The position numbers and the translations under genes were made by a program. DNA of 64,000 bases. Origin: JBPCOI01 sp051000395. GTDB taxonomy: Bacteria; Actinomycetota; Actinomycetes; Mycobacteriales; Jatrophihabitantaceae. The stretch is taken from positions 1-64,000 of the forward strand of contig JBPCOI010000056.1 in the NCBI GenBank assembly GCA_051000395.1, in the 5' to 3' direction. Numbering within the stretch: the first letter of the stretch is position 1; every line of letters starts with the position of its first letter. The notes beneath the pieces are model-generated. The model saw nothing but the letters and a program-made list of their open reading frames with translations, was not told where the DNA came from and ran no database searches. Shown here one piece after another: positions 43,214-51,752 of this stretch.

Positions 43214-43962
43214 TCACCGGCATCAGCCGACGCGCCGGGATCGGCTGGAGCGTGGCGCACCGGCTCGCCCAGGACGGGTGGACGCTGTCCGGTTCCGGCT
43301 GGCCGCCACACGACGAGCAACAGCCGTGGGGCGGCGACGACGGCGAACCGGTGGTTCCGGGCGGCTCGTGGACGGCGGCGGATCTCGCCGACCCCGCGGT
43401 CCCGGCGCGGTTGGTGGAGCGTCACGTCCGCGAACACGGCAGCCTCGACGCGCTGGTCGCCGTCCACGCGCGGTCGAGCTTGCAGGACCTCAGCACGGTC
43501 ACGGCAGCCGAACTGGACGAGTCCTTCGCAGTCAACGCCCGCTCCACCGTTCTCCTCGTCCAGGCCGCCGCCCGCGCTGCAGTGCGACGCGTCGTGCTGT
43601 TCACGACGGGAGTACACCGCGACCCGATGCCCGACGAGATCCCCTACGTCGTGTCCAAGGCGGCACTTCAGGGCGTCACGGGCACCCTCGCCGCGGCACT
43701 GGCTGCGAGCGGCGCGACGGTGAACTGCGTCAACCCCGGACCGAACGACACCGGCTACGCAGACGACGCGACGCGTGCCGCGGTGGCGGCCCGCATGCCC
43801 CTCGCCGCTCGCTGGGGCCGGCCCGCCGACGTGGCAGAACTCGTCGCGTGGCTCGTCTCGGACGCCGCCGGCTGGGTCACCGGCCAGACCTTCGATTGTG
43901 ACGGCGGCTGGGCGATCCGATCCGGCGTTGCGCCGCGCGGCGCGAGCGGGCCGATCCCGTGA
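43198..43962 (+). CDS. SDR family oxidoreductase
   Basis: A 254-residue short-chain dehydrogenase. The cofactor turn is TGISRRAGIGWSVA, close to the form in enoyl-reductase-like SDRs. The active-site Tyr and Lys are in PYVVSKAALQG, and the C-terminus WVTGQTFDCDGGW is the usual family ending. The usual NNAG motif is replaced by VHARSS, so the fold's fourth strand is atypical. Substrate unknown. Confidence 0.88.
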   Translation: MPTGLITGISRRAGIGWSVAHRLAQDGWTLSGSGWPPHDEQQPWGGDDGEPVVPGGSWTAADLADPAVPARLVERHVREHGSLDALVAVHARSSLQDLSTVTAAELDESFAVNARSTVLLVQAAARAAVRRVVLFTTGVHRDPMPDEIPYVVSKAALQGVTGTLAAALAASGATVNCVNPGPNDTGYADDATRAAVAARMPLAARWGRPADVAELVAWLVSDAAGWVTGQTFDCDGGWAIRSGVAPRGASGPIP

Positions 43963-44057
43963 GCCTGCCGCGAAAGGAAGCGATTCGCGAACCGGCCACC
44001 GCAGCACAGCGTCATCCGGCATAGTCACATCCGCCAGCGTCACAACGGAGGATCGCC

Positions 44058-45434
44058 ATGCTCGGTTACCAGGTTCCAGAACCCGACGAGGCGATGCTCG
44101 TCTCCGGCGGCAAGGGAGCGAACGGATCCCCGTTCCGCGTCGTCACCGGCCACGGCACGTTCGTCCTGCCGCTGTTCCGCAAGGCGCGCTTCCTGAGCCT
44201 GTCCATGATCGAGGCCGAGGTGACCGAGGCCTGCGTCACCAAGCAGGGCATCGCGCTGAGCGTGCGCGCGGTCATCGCGTTCAAGGTCGGCAACGACACC
44301 GAAAGCATCGTCAACGCGGGGCAACGCTTCCTGTCGGACCAGAGCCAGATGTCGGTGCTCGTCGGGCGCATCTTCGCCGGGCACCTGCGCTCGATCGTGG
44401 GCTCGATGACAGTGGAGGAGATCGTCACCGAGCGCCAGCGCCTGGCCGAGAACGTGCTCGAGGGCTCGAAGGAGGAGATGGCCAAGATCGGGCTCACCGT
44501 CGACGCCTTCCAGATCCAGTCCATCGATGACATGAAGCTGGGCTACATCGCGGCCATGGCCGCTCCGCACAACGCCGCCATCCAGCGGCAGGCCCAGATC
44601 GCGCAGGCCCAGGCCGACCAGGCCTCCGCAGAGGCCGATCAGCAGTCCAAGCGGGCGCAGGCCGAGTACGTCCGGCAGACGACGATCGTGCAGGCCAAGC
44701 TCGCGGCCGAGGTGTCCGCCGCCCAGGCGAAGGCGAACCAGGACGCGGCCGAGGCCGAGCAGCAATCGGTGCGGGCGCAGGCGGAGTTCACCCGCCAGAC
44801 CAAGGTCGTTCAGGCGCAGTACGACTCGGAGGTCTCCGTGGCGCAGGCCAAGGCGAACCAGGCAGCGGCGCAGGCCGAGCAGGAGTCGCAGCGCGCCCAG
44901 CTCGAGTTCACCCGGCAGACCTCGATCGTGCGCGCCAAGGCGAAGGCCGAGGTCGACAAGGCGGAGTCCGAGGCCTCGCAGTCCGGACCGCTGGCCCAGG
45001 CCACCGCCCAGCGCGAAGTGCTTGCGGCGCAGACGGAGCTCGCGGCCCGCAACGCCGACTTGCGCAAGCAGCAGCTGATCGCCGAGGTCGTCAAGCCGGC
45101 CGAGGCCGAGGCCGAACGCATCCGGGTTCTCGCGCAGGCCGACGCCGAACGCACGCGCATCCAGGCCGAGGCGGCCGCGTCGAACAACCGGGTCTCCCTC
45201 GATCAGCTCTTGATCGAGCAGCTGCCGCAGATCGTCCGGGAGGCAGCGCAGGGTCTCGCCCAGGCGAACGTCACGGTCCTGAACGGCTCTGACGGCCTCG
45301 GTGAGATCGCCTCGGGCCTGGTCAGCCAGGGATTGGCGATCTTCGACTCGGTGCGCGGCGGCTTCGCCGGCGGCGACCCGGACGACGCCACGCCGCGTCC
45401 GCCGAGCAGCAACCTGCCGCAGCGGCGGACGTAG
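44058..45434 (+). CDS. Flotillin-like SPFH protein with three 40-residue repeats
   Basis: A 458-residue SPFH/band-7 protein. The SPFH domain covers about residues 10-170 (VLPLFRKARFLSLSMIEAEV, VGRIFAGHLRSIVGSMTVEE). Residues 191-310 are three consecutive 40-residue repeats, each with the core RAQxEFTRQT flanked by QAKANQ. They form a long Ala/Gln/Glu coiled-coil. A helical C-terminal part and a Pro-rich tail follow. There is no membrane-spanning N-terminus, so attachment would be by hairpin or partners as in flotillins, which organise membrane microdomains. GGAGG precedes the ATG. It stands alone, and 95 bases separate it from the SDR gene. Confidence 0.92.
   Translation: MLGYQVPEPDEAMLVSGGKGANGSPFRVVTGHGTFVLPLFRKARFLSLSMIEAEVTEACVTKQGIALSVRAVIAFKVGNDTESIVNAGQRFLSDQSQMSVLVGRIFAGHLRSIVGSMTVEEIVTERQRLAENVLEGSKEEMAKIGLTVDAFQIQSIDDMKLGYIAAMAAPHNAAIQRQAQIAQAQADQASAEADQQSKRAQAEYVRQTTIVQAKLAAEVSAAQAKANQDAAEAEQQSVRAQAEFTRQTKVVQAQYDSEVSVAQAKANQAAAQAEQESQRAQLEFTRQTSIVRAKAKAEVDKAESEASQSGPLAQATAQREVLAAQTELAARNADLRKQQLIAEVVKPAEAEAERIRVLAQADAERTRIQAEAAASNNRVSLDQLLIEQLPQIVREAAQGLAQANVTVLNGSDGLGEIASGLVSQGLAIFDSVRGGFAGGDPDDATPRPPSSNLPQRRT
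44628..44987 (+). repeat. Three 120-bp repeats within the flotillin-like gene
   Basis: Three in-phase units, 44628-44747, 44748-44867 and 44868-44987, code the 40-residue coiled-coil repeats. The first two are most alike and the third has diverged at its end, suggesting stepwise duplication. Confidence 0.75.
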
Positions 45435-45442
45435 CCGACAGG

Positions 45443-45613
45443 CTAACCCGTGGCCGGCACGCTGTCGGGGTCGTCCGGGCCGGGCATCGGCTCGACGGGC
45501 GCGGGCGGAAGGGTCTCCGGGGTGTCGGGCGACAGGGTGCCGGGGTCGTCGGGGACGGGCTCGTCCGGGTCGATCGGCGGGTAGGTGTCGGGATCCGGTC
45601 CTGGTTGCACCAC
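45443..45613 (-). CDS. Small acidic proline-rich protein
   Basis: A 56-residue protein from one of two adjacent GTG codons (45613 or 45610). It is almost entirely Pro, Asp, Glu and Thr (PGPDPDTYPPIDPDEPVPDD and so on) and must be unstructured. No signal peptide. Similar short Pro/Asp proteins are frequent but unexplained in actinobacteria. It is divergent from the CysS-like gene and convergent with the flotillin-like gene. The strong codon bias supports a real gene, but this is not certain. Confidence 0.5.
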   Translation of the reverse strand: MVQPGPDPDTYPPIDPDEPVPDDPGTLSPDTPETLPPAPVEPMPGPDDPDSVPATG

Positions 45614-45687
45614 GCCTGCAGTACTACACGAACCGATCCGCCGCGCGCCAGGCCCGCGAGCGGGCGCTCGCCGCGGGCGCTGGCAGG

Positions 45688-46821
45688 ATGCGGAACGTGA
45701 ACCCGTCGCGCCTGACCGGACCTCCCATGCCGCTACGGCTCGCCGGCGCATCCCTGCCGATGGTGGGCCGCGTGCGCATGTACGTCTGCGGCATCACGCC
45801 CTACGACGTAACGCACCTGGGCCACGCCGCGACCTACGTGTGGGCCGACGCGGCCGAGCGGGTGCTGCGGTGGCTGGGGCACACCGTGACCGTCGCGCGC
45901 AACGTCACCGACGTCGACGAGGTGCTCTACGCCGAGGCCCGCCGCCGCGGCGAGCAGCACTCGATGCTCGCCACCCTGCAGCGTGCCTCGTTCGAGGCGA
46001 CGATGGACGCCCTGCGGGTGCGGGTGCCCGATCACTCCCCCACGGCGGCGCAGAACGTCGGTCACGTCGTGCAGCTCGGCGCCGCGCTTCTCGCCCGCGG
46101 AGTCGCCTACGAGCGCGGCGGCACCGTCTACGCGCGCACCTCGCACGCCGCGGCGAGCGCCGGGCTCGACGACGTCACCGCGATCGAACTCGCCGCCGAG
46201 TACCGCGACCGCCCGGACGACCCAGCCAAGGACCACCCGCTGGACGTGACGCTCTGGCAGGCTGCCGACGACGGCGAGACGAGCTGGCCCAGCCCGTGGG
46301 GGGACGGGCGTCCGGGCTGGCACGCCGAGTGCGCGGCGATGGTGCTGGCGCTGTTCGGCCCGTCGGTGGACCTGCACTGCGGGGGTGCCGACCTCGCCTT
46401 CCCGCACCATGCGTGCGAGAGCGCGCTGGCGGAAGCGGCCACCGGCGTGGCCCCGTTCGCCCGCGCCTGGCTGCGGGCCGGCACCGTGCACTCCGGCGCG
46501 TCGAAGATGGCCAAGTCCACCGGCAACCTGGTGCTGGTCGACGAGCTGCTGGCCGAGTACACGCCCGCGGCCGTCCGGCTGCTGTGCCTGCAGCGCCCGT
46601 GGGCGCAGCCGTGGACGTACTCCCCCGCCGCGCTCGCCGCCGCGTCCGCGACGCTCGAGGAGCTCTACACGGCGGCCGGACGCCCCGGCGGCGAGGCCGG
46701 CTCGGCGGCCGTGCCTGCTGCGCTGCGCGAGGACCTCGACGTACCGACGGCGCTGGCGATCGCCCTGGAGGACGGTGGTCAGGCGGCGCGCACGCTCACC
46801 GAGGTGCTCGCCCTGAGTTGA
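45688..46821 (+). CDS. CysS/MshC-like class I cysteine ligase
   Basis: A 377-residue class Ia ligase. The HIGH motif is YVCGITPYDVTHLGHAATYV and the KMSKS loop is SKMAKSTGNL. All four zinc ligands that give CysRS its cysteine specificity are present: Cys in YVCG, Cys in WHAECAAM, and His and Glu in FPHHACE. It is about 100 residues shorter than normal CysS and lacks its anticodon-binding end. Length and THLGHAATY resemble MshC, the mycothiol ligase. The HCGGADLAFPHH motif is closer to CysS. A paralogue that joins cysteine to a non-tRNA partner is likely. The start is uncertain (ATG 45688 or 45727). Confidence 0.75.
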   Translation: MRNVNPSRLTGPPMPLRLAGASLPMVGRVRMYVCGITPYDVTHLGHAATYVWADAAERVLRWLGHTVTVARNVTDVDEVLYAEARRRGEQHSMLATLQRASFEATMDALRVRVPDHSPTAAQNVGHVVQLGAALLARGVAYERGGTVYARTSHAAASAGLDDVTAIELAAEYRDRPDDPAKDHPLDVTLWQAADDGETSWPSPWGDGRPGWHAECAAMVLALFGPSVDLHCGGADLAFPHHACESALAEAATGVAPFARAWLRAGTVHSGASKMAKSTGNLVLVDELLAEYTPAAVRLLCLQRPWAQPWTYSPAALAAASATLEELYTAAGRPGGEAGSAAVPAALREDLDVPTALAIALEDGGQAARTLTEVLALS

Positions 46822-49800
46822 GGCGCCGAACGCCGCCGCGCCGCCATGCGATCGCGCCGCCGGCGGCGGCAGCGAGCACGCCGAGCAGCAGCAGCACGAT
46901 CGGCGCGACGGGCTGCGGCGACACCGCAGCCCTTCCGGCAGGAATCCCGGTCGGGATCGCGGTCGCCGCGGCGGCGGCGTGGCCGGCAGTCGACGGCCTC
47001 GGCGCTGGGCGTGCCGACGGCGTAGTCGTCGACGGCGGCGTCGTCGTCGTCGTCGAGCGTGGCCGGTGGCGCGGGAACTCGATCACCTGCTGGAACGTCG
47101 GCCGGTTCTGCCAGTCGATCGGCGGCTGGCCGACGAGGCCCAGCGCGCGGAACTGGATCGCGTCGAAGACCGGGATCGACTGCCTCGCGGCCGCCGACGC
47201 CGACGACGACGTCCACGACGCCACCGTCGACGTGCCGTTCGCCGTCTTCAGGGAGTCGTAGGTCTTCAGCAGTGCGGTGTCCACCGCGGCACGGCACGTC
47301 GACGGGCCACCGGTGCACTCGAGCGTGGTGATCTCGCTACCGAACCCGTCCAGCGGGTGGCCGCCGAGCAACTGCTGCAGCGTCGCCACCAGGTAGCCCT
47401 CGTACCCGCCGTCGTAGGCGCTGCCCAGGTGCGCGCCGCCGCTGTTGGGCGTGTTGACGAACTGCATCGGCAGCGCGGTGTAGGCCGGTGCGGTGGCTCC
47501 GCCGTTGGATCCGGCGCTGCCCAGGCCACCGGCGAGCAGGATCGGGTCGTAGAACGCCCGGATGAGGTTCGGCAGCAGCTCGTCGGCGATCGCGACCGCC
47601 GCCGCGTGCTGGTACTGCGTGTCCTGCGGCGCGGCCTTGAGCCGGTGCGAGCCCGCCTGCGTCCAGGAGCTGAGCTGCACGAGCATCGCCTGCACACTGG
47701 CGGGTTGCTGGCTTCCCGCCAGGTAGCGCAGCAGCAGCGGCAGCACCGTCACGCCGTCGAGGTCCTGCGACGCGGCGGTCTCCATCGCCTGCACGACGTT
47801 CGCACGCGTCAATCGTCCGGAGTGCGCTGCGCGCTGCGCCTGCAACTGGTTCACCAGCATGACCGAGCGATACACCTGCCCGTAGCCGTACTGGTCGTCG
47901 GCGGCGGAGAAGCCCGGCGCGGGCTTGTTGTTCCAGCTCACGAAGAAGCCCTGCGACGGGTTGATCTCCTGGACGTGGCCGGCCGCGGGCAGGAAGCCCT
48001 GCCATTCGGAGCCGCCGGTGCCCCACGTCGGCAGGGTGGGATCGACGTCGGAGGGACGGATCGGGTCCAGGCCGCTGACGAAGTACCCGGTGTCACGATC
48101 GTCCACGTAGAACCAGTTGAAGGTGAACTGGATCTTCGCCGCGCTCTGCGTCCACGACCTCACGTCGTGCGTCAGCGCCGGCTCGCCCCAGCCGAGGAAG
48201 CCGACGACCGAGTCGACGTCATGGTTGTAAGTCGAGCGCTGGTTCACCACGGCGACCGGCTTGCCGCCCGCCGCCGTCGTCCACCCCTGGATCACCCCGT
48301 GCACCGACTTGTAGATCTGGTGATGGAGCGTGTCCGGTCCACCCATTCCGCCCGGCTTGGGAAGCACGGACTCGCTGAAGGTCTCGTGGACCATCGGCAG
48401 GCACCTGCCCTTGAACAGGTAGTAGGTGCCCTTTGCGGCCGGCGTCCCGCCGTTCGGGTTGCAGATGACCTCGAGGCGCTGGTCGATGAGATCGCTTCCG
48501 GCCGAGGTGGCCGACCACGCGTAGTCGCGGCCGCGGCCGAGTTCGACAATGCCGGTGCCGGGGAACGAGGCGCCCTCCGCGTCGTAGTGCGGTGAGTGCA
48601 GGTCCACCTCGGAGAGGATCTGCGGCGCGTAGTAGGACACCTGCGGGCCGAACACCGCAATCGGGTGCCCGCTCGTGGTGCGGTCGGCGTTGAGGACGAG
48701 AGCGTTGCTCATGTGCTTGGGCATCGCCTCCAGGCCGGTGATGATCGACATTGCGGTGGGATTCGGCGTCGCGAGGTTGCAGTCCGGCGCGGTGGCGACC
48801 GGCCCGCCGGTGAGCGGCTTGGTGGCGTCGTCGGGCAGCGCCGTCGTGCTCGGGTCGATCGTGCCGGGGATCTCGTACGGGAAGGACCTGTCCACGACGG
48901 TGGTCGGCGCGAGCGGGTCGTTGGACGTCTTGAACTGGTGGAAGGCGCTCGTCCCTGCGGAGGTCCCCAACTCCTTGTGCAGGTACTGCAGCAGCGCGGC
49001 GTTCGCGACCTCGCCGCCGCCGCCGCGTCCGAAGATGCCACCGATGAGGCCGGCGACCGCGACAACGTCGGATACCGACCATGGCTGGGGGACGACGGTC
49101 GGCAATGCGGCCACGTAGTCGGCGGGCAGCAACAGCGGGTTGCTGAGCGTGCTCGCGACGTAGTTGTTCACGCCGTCGACGTAGCTGTAGATCATCGAGC
49201 GGGCCAGTGCCCCCTGGGCGCCAAACTCGCGGGGCAGTGCGTCGACCTGGGCCTTGGCCTGCGCGGCGGTGTAGGGCGCGAGCAGCAACTGGTCGTGATC
49301 CATCTGTTCGAATGCACAGGAACCACCGAGGAACTGGGCAAGCGTGCCCTCCCCGTAGTGGCGCAGCACGTCCATGAGGAACAGCCGGTCCTCGGCCTGC
49401 GCGTACCCGGCACCGTAGGCGGCCGACTGGTCCGTGGCGCCGTAGATGTGCGGCACGTCGTGGGTGTCGCGGTAGATCGTGACGCCGGCCTCCGGGCGCT
49501 CGGTGCGCGTGATGTCCCCGGCCCGCACCCCGAACGATTCGTCGTCGTAATACGCCGACAGGGTCGAATCGCTCAGCGAGGGGTAGCCGTAGAGCAGGTT
49601 CGCGTACTTGCCCAGCTGGTCCTGGCTACCCGCCGGCCGCGTGCCGTTCAGCTTGAATGCGGCCGCCTCCGGCGCGTTGACCAGGCCGTTCTCACCGGGA
49701 GGCAGGATGCTCATCGCCTGCCCGTCCGCGTAGTCGTTGACGCGGTACCCGCCTGCCGGCGCCGGTGTCGGCGCGCCCGACGCGCCCGACGCGCCGGGCG

Positions 49801-49879
49801 CGGCGAGCAGGGCGACGGACGTCAAGGCGACGACGGCGAGGACACCCAGCCGAACCGGTGAGAAGGAACCGCGCGGCAT
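46796..49879 (-). CDS. Penicillin acylase family protein, secreted and membrane-anchored
   Basis: A 1027-residue Ntn-hydrolase family protein. The signal peptide spans about residues 1-35 (VRLGVLAVVALTSVALLAAP). The alpha chain has TIYRDTHDVPHIYGAT and GYAQAEDRLFLMDVLR. The probable nucleophile is the Ser in KHMSNALVLNADRTTSGHPI, where autocleavage would free the beta chain. The beta chain shows FVSWNNKPAPG and VVAVVNQRSTYNHD-type segments. After residue 950 comes a Thr/Pro-rich linker, a membrane helix (VAPIVLLLLGVLAAAAGGAI) and RRGG. Relatives hydrolyse beta-lactam side chains or acyl-homoserine lactones. The substrate here is unknown. The ATG at 49879 has GGGAG upstream. It overlaps the convergent ligase gene by 26 bases. 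Confidence 0.88.
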   Translation of the reverse strand: MPRGSFSPVRLGVLAVVALTSVALLAAPGASGASGAPTPAPAGGYRVNDYADGQAMSILPPGENGLVNAPEAAAFKLNGTRPAGSQDQLGKYANLLYGYPSLSDSTLSAYYDDESFGVRAGDITRTERPEAGVTIYRDTHDVPHIYGATDQSAAYGAGYAQAEDRLFLMDVLRHYGEGTLAQFLGGSCAFEQMDHDQLLLAPYTAAQAKAQVDALPREFGAQGALARSMIYSYVDGVNNYVASTLSNPLLLPADYVAALPTVVPQPWSVSDVVAVAGLIGGIFGRGGGGEVANAALLQYLHKELGTSAGTSAFHQFKTSNDPLAPTTVVDRSFPYEIPGTIDPSTTALPDDATKPLTGGPVATAPDCNLATPNPTAMSIITGLEAMPKHMSNALVLNADRTTSGHPIAVFGPQVSYYAPQILSEVDLHSPHYDAEGASFPGTGIVELGRGRDYAWSATSAGSDLIDQRLEVICNPNGGTPAAKGTYYLFKGRCLPMVHETFSESVLPKPGGMGGPDTLHHQIYKSVHGVIQGWTTAAGGKPVAVVNQRSTYNHDVDSVVGFLGWGEPALTHDVRSWTQSAAKIQFTFNWFYVDDRDTGYFVSGLDPIRPSDVDPTLPTWGTGGSEWQGFLPAAGHVQEINPSQGFFVSWNNKPAPGFSAADDQYGYGQVYRSVMLVNQLQAQRAAHSGRLTRANVVQAMETAASQDLDGVTVLPLLLRYLAGSQQPASVQAMLVQLSSWTQAGSHRLKAAPQDTQYQHAAAVAIADELLPNLIRAFYDPILLAGGLGSAGSNGGATAPAYTALPMQFVNTPNSGGAHLGSAYDGGYEGYLVATLQQLLGGHPLDGFGSEITTLECTGGPSTCRAAVDTALLKTYDSLKTANGTSTVASWTSSSASAAARQSIPVFDAIQFRALGLVGQPPIDWQNRPTFQQVIEFPRHRPRSTTTTTPPSTTTPSARPAPRPSTAGHAAAAATAIPTGIPAGRAAVSPQPVAPIVLLLLGVLAAAAGGAIAWRRGGVRRLNSGRAPR

Positions 49880-49981
49880 GTGCAACTCCCGAGCTGAGAC
49901 GAAACGGTGCTGATTGCGGCTCAGCCTGTCGCTGACGGGCCCATCGCGCCAGTCGAGATCGTTCGTGGCAGGATCACCGCC

Positions 49982-50164
49982 GTGGCGGGACGACGCGATC
50001 CGGGCGAGCGGCAGCTGCGTGATCTCGTGGGCGCCGGGCCGTCTCAGCTCGGGATCAGCGCGGCCCTGCGGGCACGCGACGTGAACCGTCCGAGCGAGGA
50101 CGACCTCGCCGCCGCCGAGCGCGACGTCGTGATCGTGCGGCGGAACTGGACACCGCCGAGCTAG
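49982..50164 (+). CDS. Conserved small actinobacterial protein
   Basis: A 60-residue protein from a GTG, with AGRRDPGERQLRDLVGAGPS and an RARDVNRPSEDDLAAAE stretch, ending IVRRNWTPPS. I have the impression that such short basic proteins recur across actinobacteria, but no function is known to me. It is convergent with rpiB, with three bases between the stops. Confidence 0.65.
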   Translation: MAGRRDPGERQLRDLVGAGPSQLGISAALRARDVNRPSEDDLAAAERDVVIVRRNWTPPS

Positions 50165-50167
50165 CGC

Positions 50168-50650
50168 TCAGCTCGTCTCGTGACCGGCGATCGCGCCGGT
50201 GCGCTCGTACTCGTTCAGCATCGCGATGCGGCGCACGTGCCGCTCGCCCTGCGAGAACGGGGTGTCCAGGAAGATCTCGACGAAGCGCAGCGCATCGGCC
50301 TCGGGATGGTTGCGGGCCCCGATGCTGATGATGTTGGCGTCGTTGTGCTCGCGCGCGAGCCGGGCCGTCTCATCGTCGCACACGAGCGCTGCCCGCGCGC
50401 CCCGCACCTTGTTCGCGGCGATCTGCTCCCCGTTTCCGGACCCGCCGATGACGACGCCGAGGCTGCCCGGATCGGCGACGGTCCGAGCCGCGGCACGGAT
50501 GCACGGCGGGGGGTAGTCGTCCTGCGCGTCGAAGGCGTGCGCGCCGCAGTCGATCGCCTCGTAACCCCGGCCGCGGAGGTGCTCGACGAGCCTGGCCTTG
50601 AGTTCGAAGCCGGCATGGTCGCTGCCGAGGTAGACGCGCATGCCGGACAT
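50168..50650 (-). CDS. rpiB: Ribose-5-phosphate isomerase B
   Basis: Interconverts ribose 5-phosphate and ribulose 5-phosphate. It is 160 residues. MRVYLGSDHAGFELKARLV is the family N-terminus. The catalytic Cys would be expected in CGAHAFDAQDDYP, and VVIGGSGNGEQIAANKVRGA binds the phosphate. Starts at 50650 (MSGMRV) or 50641 (MRV) are both possible, and neither has a clear ribosome site. Confidence 0.94.
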   Translation of the reverse strand: MSGMRVYLGSDHAGFELKARLVEHLRGRGYEAIDCGAHAFDAQDDYPPPCIRAAARTVADPGSLGVVIGGSGNGEQIAANKVRGARAALVCDDETARLAREHNDANIISIGARNHPEADALRFVEIFLDTPFSQGERHVRRIAMLNEYERTGAIAGHETS

Positions 50651-50733
50651 GATGGCAGGTGCGCACGCGCTCGCCCGGGCTGGGACGATGGGGGCGTGAC
50701 TGGGGCCCAGCGAGCTGTGAAGCGGCGCGGCGC

Positions 50734-51699
50734 GTGAGTTCCTCCCTGCCTGCCCCGTCGCTCGGCGGACTGGTGACGCAGTGGGCCTGGCAGCCGCTGG
50801 CGATCGCGGCCGCGTTGCTGCTCGGGGGCTGGTACCTCCGCTCGGTCCGCAGCCTGCGTGCCAGAGACGGCGTGGCCTGGTCGCGGTGGCACGGCGCCGT
50901 GTTCGCGCTCGGTCTCGTCCTCGGCCTGTGGACGTCGTGCGGGTTTCTGCAGGCTTACCAGTCCTCGCTGTACTGGGCGTGGACGGCACAGGCGCTGACT
51001 CTGTGGCTGCTCGTGCCGGCCGTCCTGCTGGTCGGGCGGCCGCTGCAACTGGCTCGCGCCACCTCCGGGCCGGACGGGCGCGTGGATCGCTTCCTGCGCA
51101 CGCGCCTGGCGAAGGTGCTCGGCAATCCGCTGGTCGGACCCGCGCTGGTGCCGCTGCTGTCGGTGGTGCTGTTTTTCGGCCCACTGCCGGCATGGGCGAT
51201 CACCGTCGTGCCGCTGGGCTGGCTCGTGCAACTGCTGCTGGTCTTCGTCGGCGGCTTGTTCCTGCTGCCGTTACTGGGCATCGACGAGCAGTCGAGCACC
51301 CTGGCGGTGGCGCTCACGCTGGCCATCGGGTCCTTCGAGCTCGTTCTGGACGCGATCCCGGGCATCGTCTTGCGCCTGCACCGCTCGCTGGTCACCTCCT
51401 ACTTCGCGCATGCCCAGCTCCATCCGTGGTCGCCTCGGCACCTGCACGATCAGCAGACGGCCGGCACCATCCTATGGGTGGTGGCCGAGGTGATCGATTT
51501 GCCGTTCGTGCTGCTGGTCTACCGGCGCTGGCTGCGGGTCGACGCCCGCGAGGCTGCCGAGATCGACGCCGTGCTGGAGGCCGAACGGGCCGCGCGGTCC
51601 GCCACGGCCGAAGGCTCGCCGTCGGAGGCGGTGACCGCGGACGCGCCGTGGTGGCTCAGCGATCCCACGATGCAGCAGCGGATGCGTCGCCGGGGCTGA
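50734..51699 (+). CDS. CtaG-like cytochrome c oxidase assembly membrane protein
   Basis: A 321-residue protein with seven or eight membrane helices, of the CtaG/YppC (caa3 assembly) family. Features include WHGAVFALGLVLGLWTSCGF, LWLLVPAVLLVGRPLQLA, FEDYFAHAQLHPW-like YFAHAQLHPWSPRHLHDQQT with conserved histidines, and GTILWVVAEVIDLPFVLL. Members help to insert copper into oxidases or fill a related role. It starts at a GTG, and 83 bases separate it from the divergent rpiB. Confidence 0.8.
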   Translation: MSSSLPAPSLGGLVTQWAWQPLAIAAALLLGGWYLRSVRSLRARDGVAWSRWHGAVFALGLVLGLWTSCGFLQAYQSSLYWAWTAQALTLWLLVPAVLLVGRPLQLARATSGPDGRVDRFLRTRLAKVLGNPLVGPALVPLLSVVLFFGPLPAWAITVVPLGWLVQLLLVFVGGLFLLPLLGIDEQSSTLAVALTLAIGSFELVLDAIPGIVLRLHRSLVTSYFAHAQLHPWSPRHLHDQQTAGTILWVVAEVIDLPFVLLVYRRWLRVDAREAAEIDAVLEAERAARSATAEGSPSEAVTADAPWWLSDPTMQQRMRRRG

Positions 51700-51752
51700 C
51701 GGGGTAGGCACCGCCGCGCAGCTGGTGGGCGCTGGGCGCCGGCTGACGCCGC

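Noticed and set aside
45301..45687. N-terminal extension of the CysS-like frame back into the flotillin gene
   Set aside because: The extension overlaps well-supported coding sequence in another frame and is Arg/Pro-rich. Internal ATG codons fit the family better.
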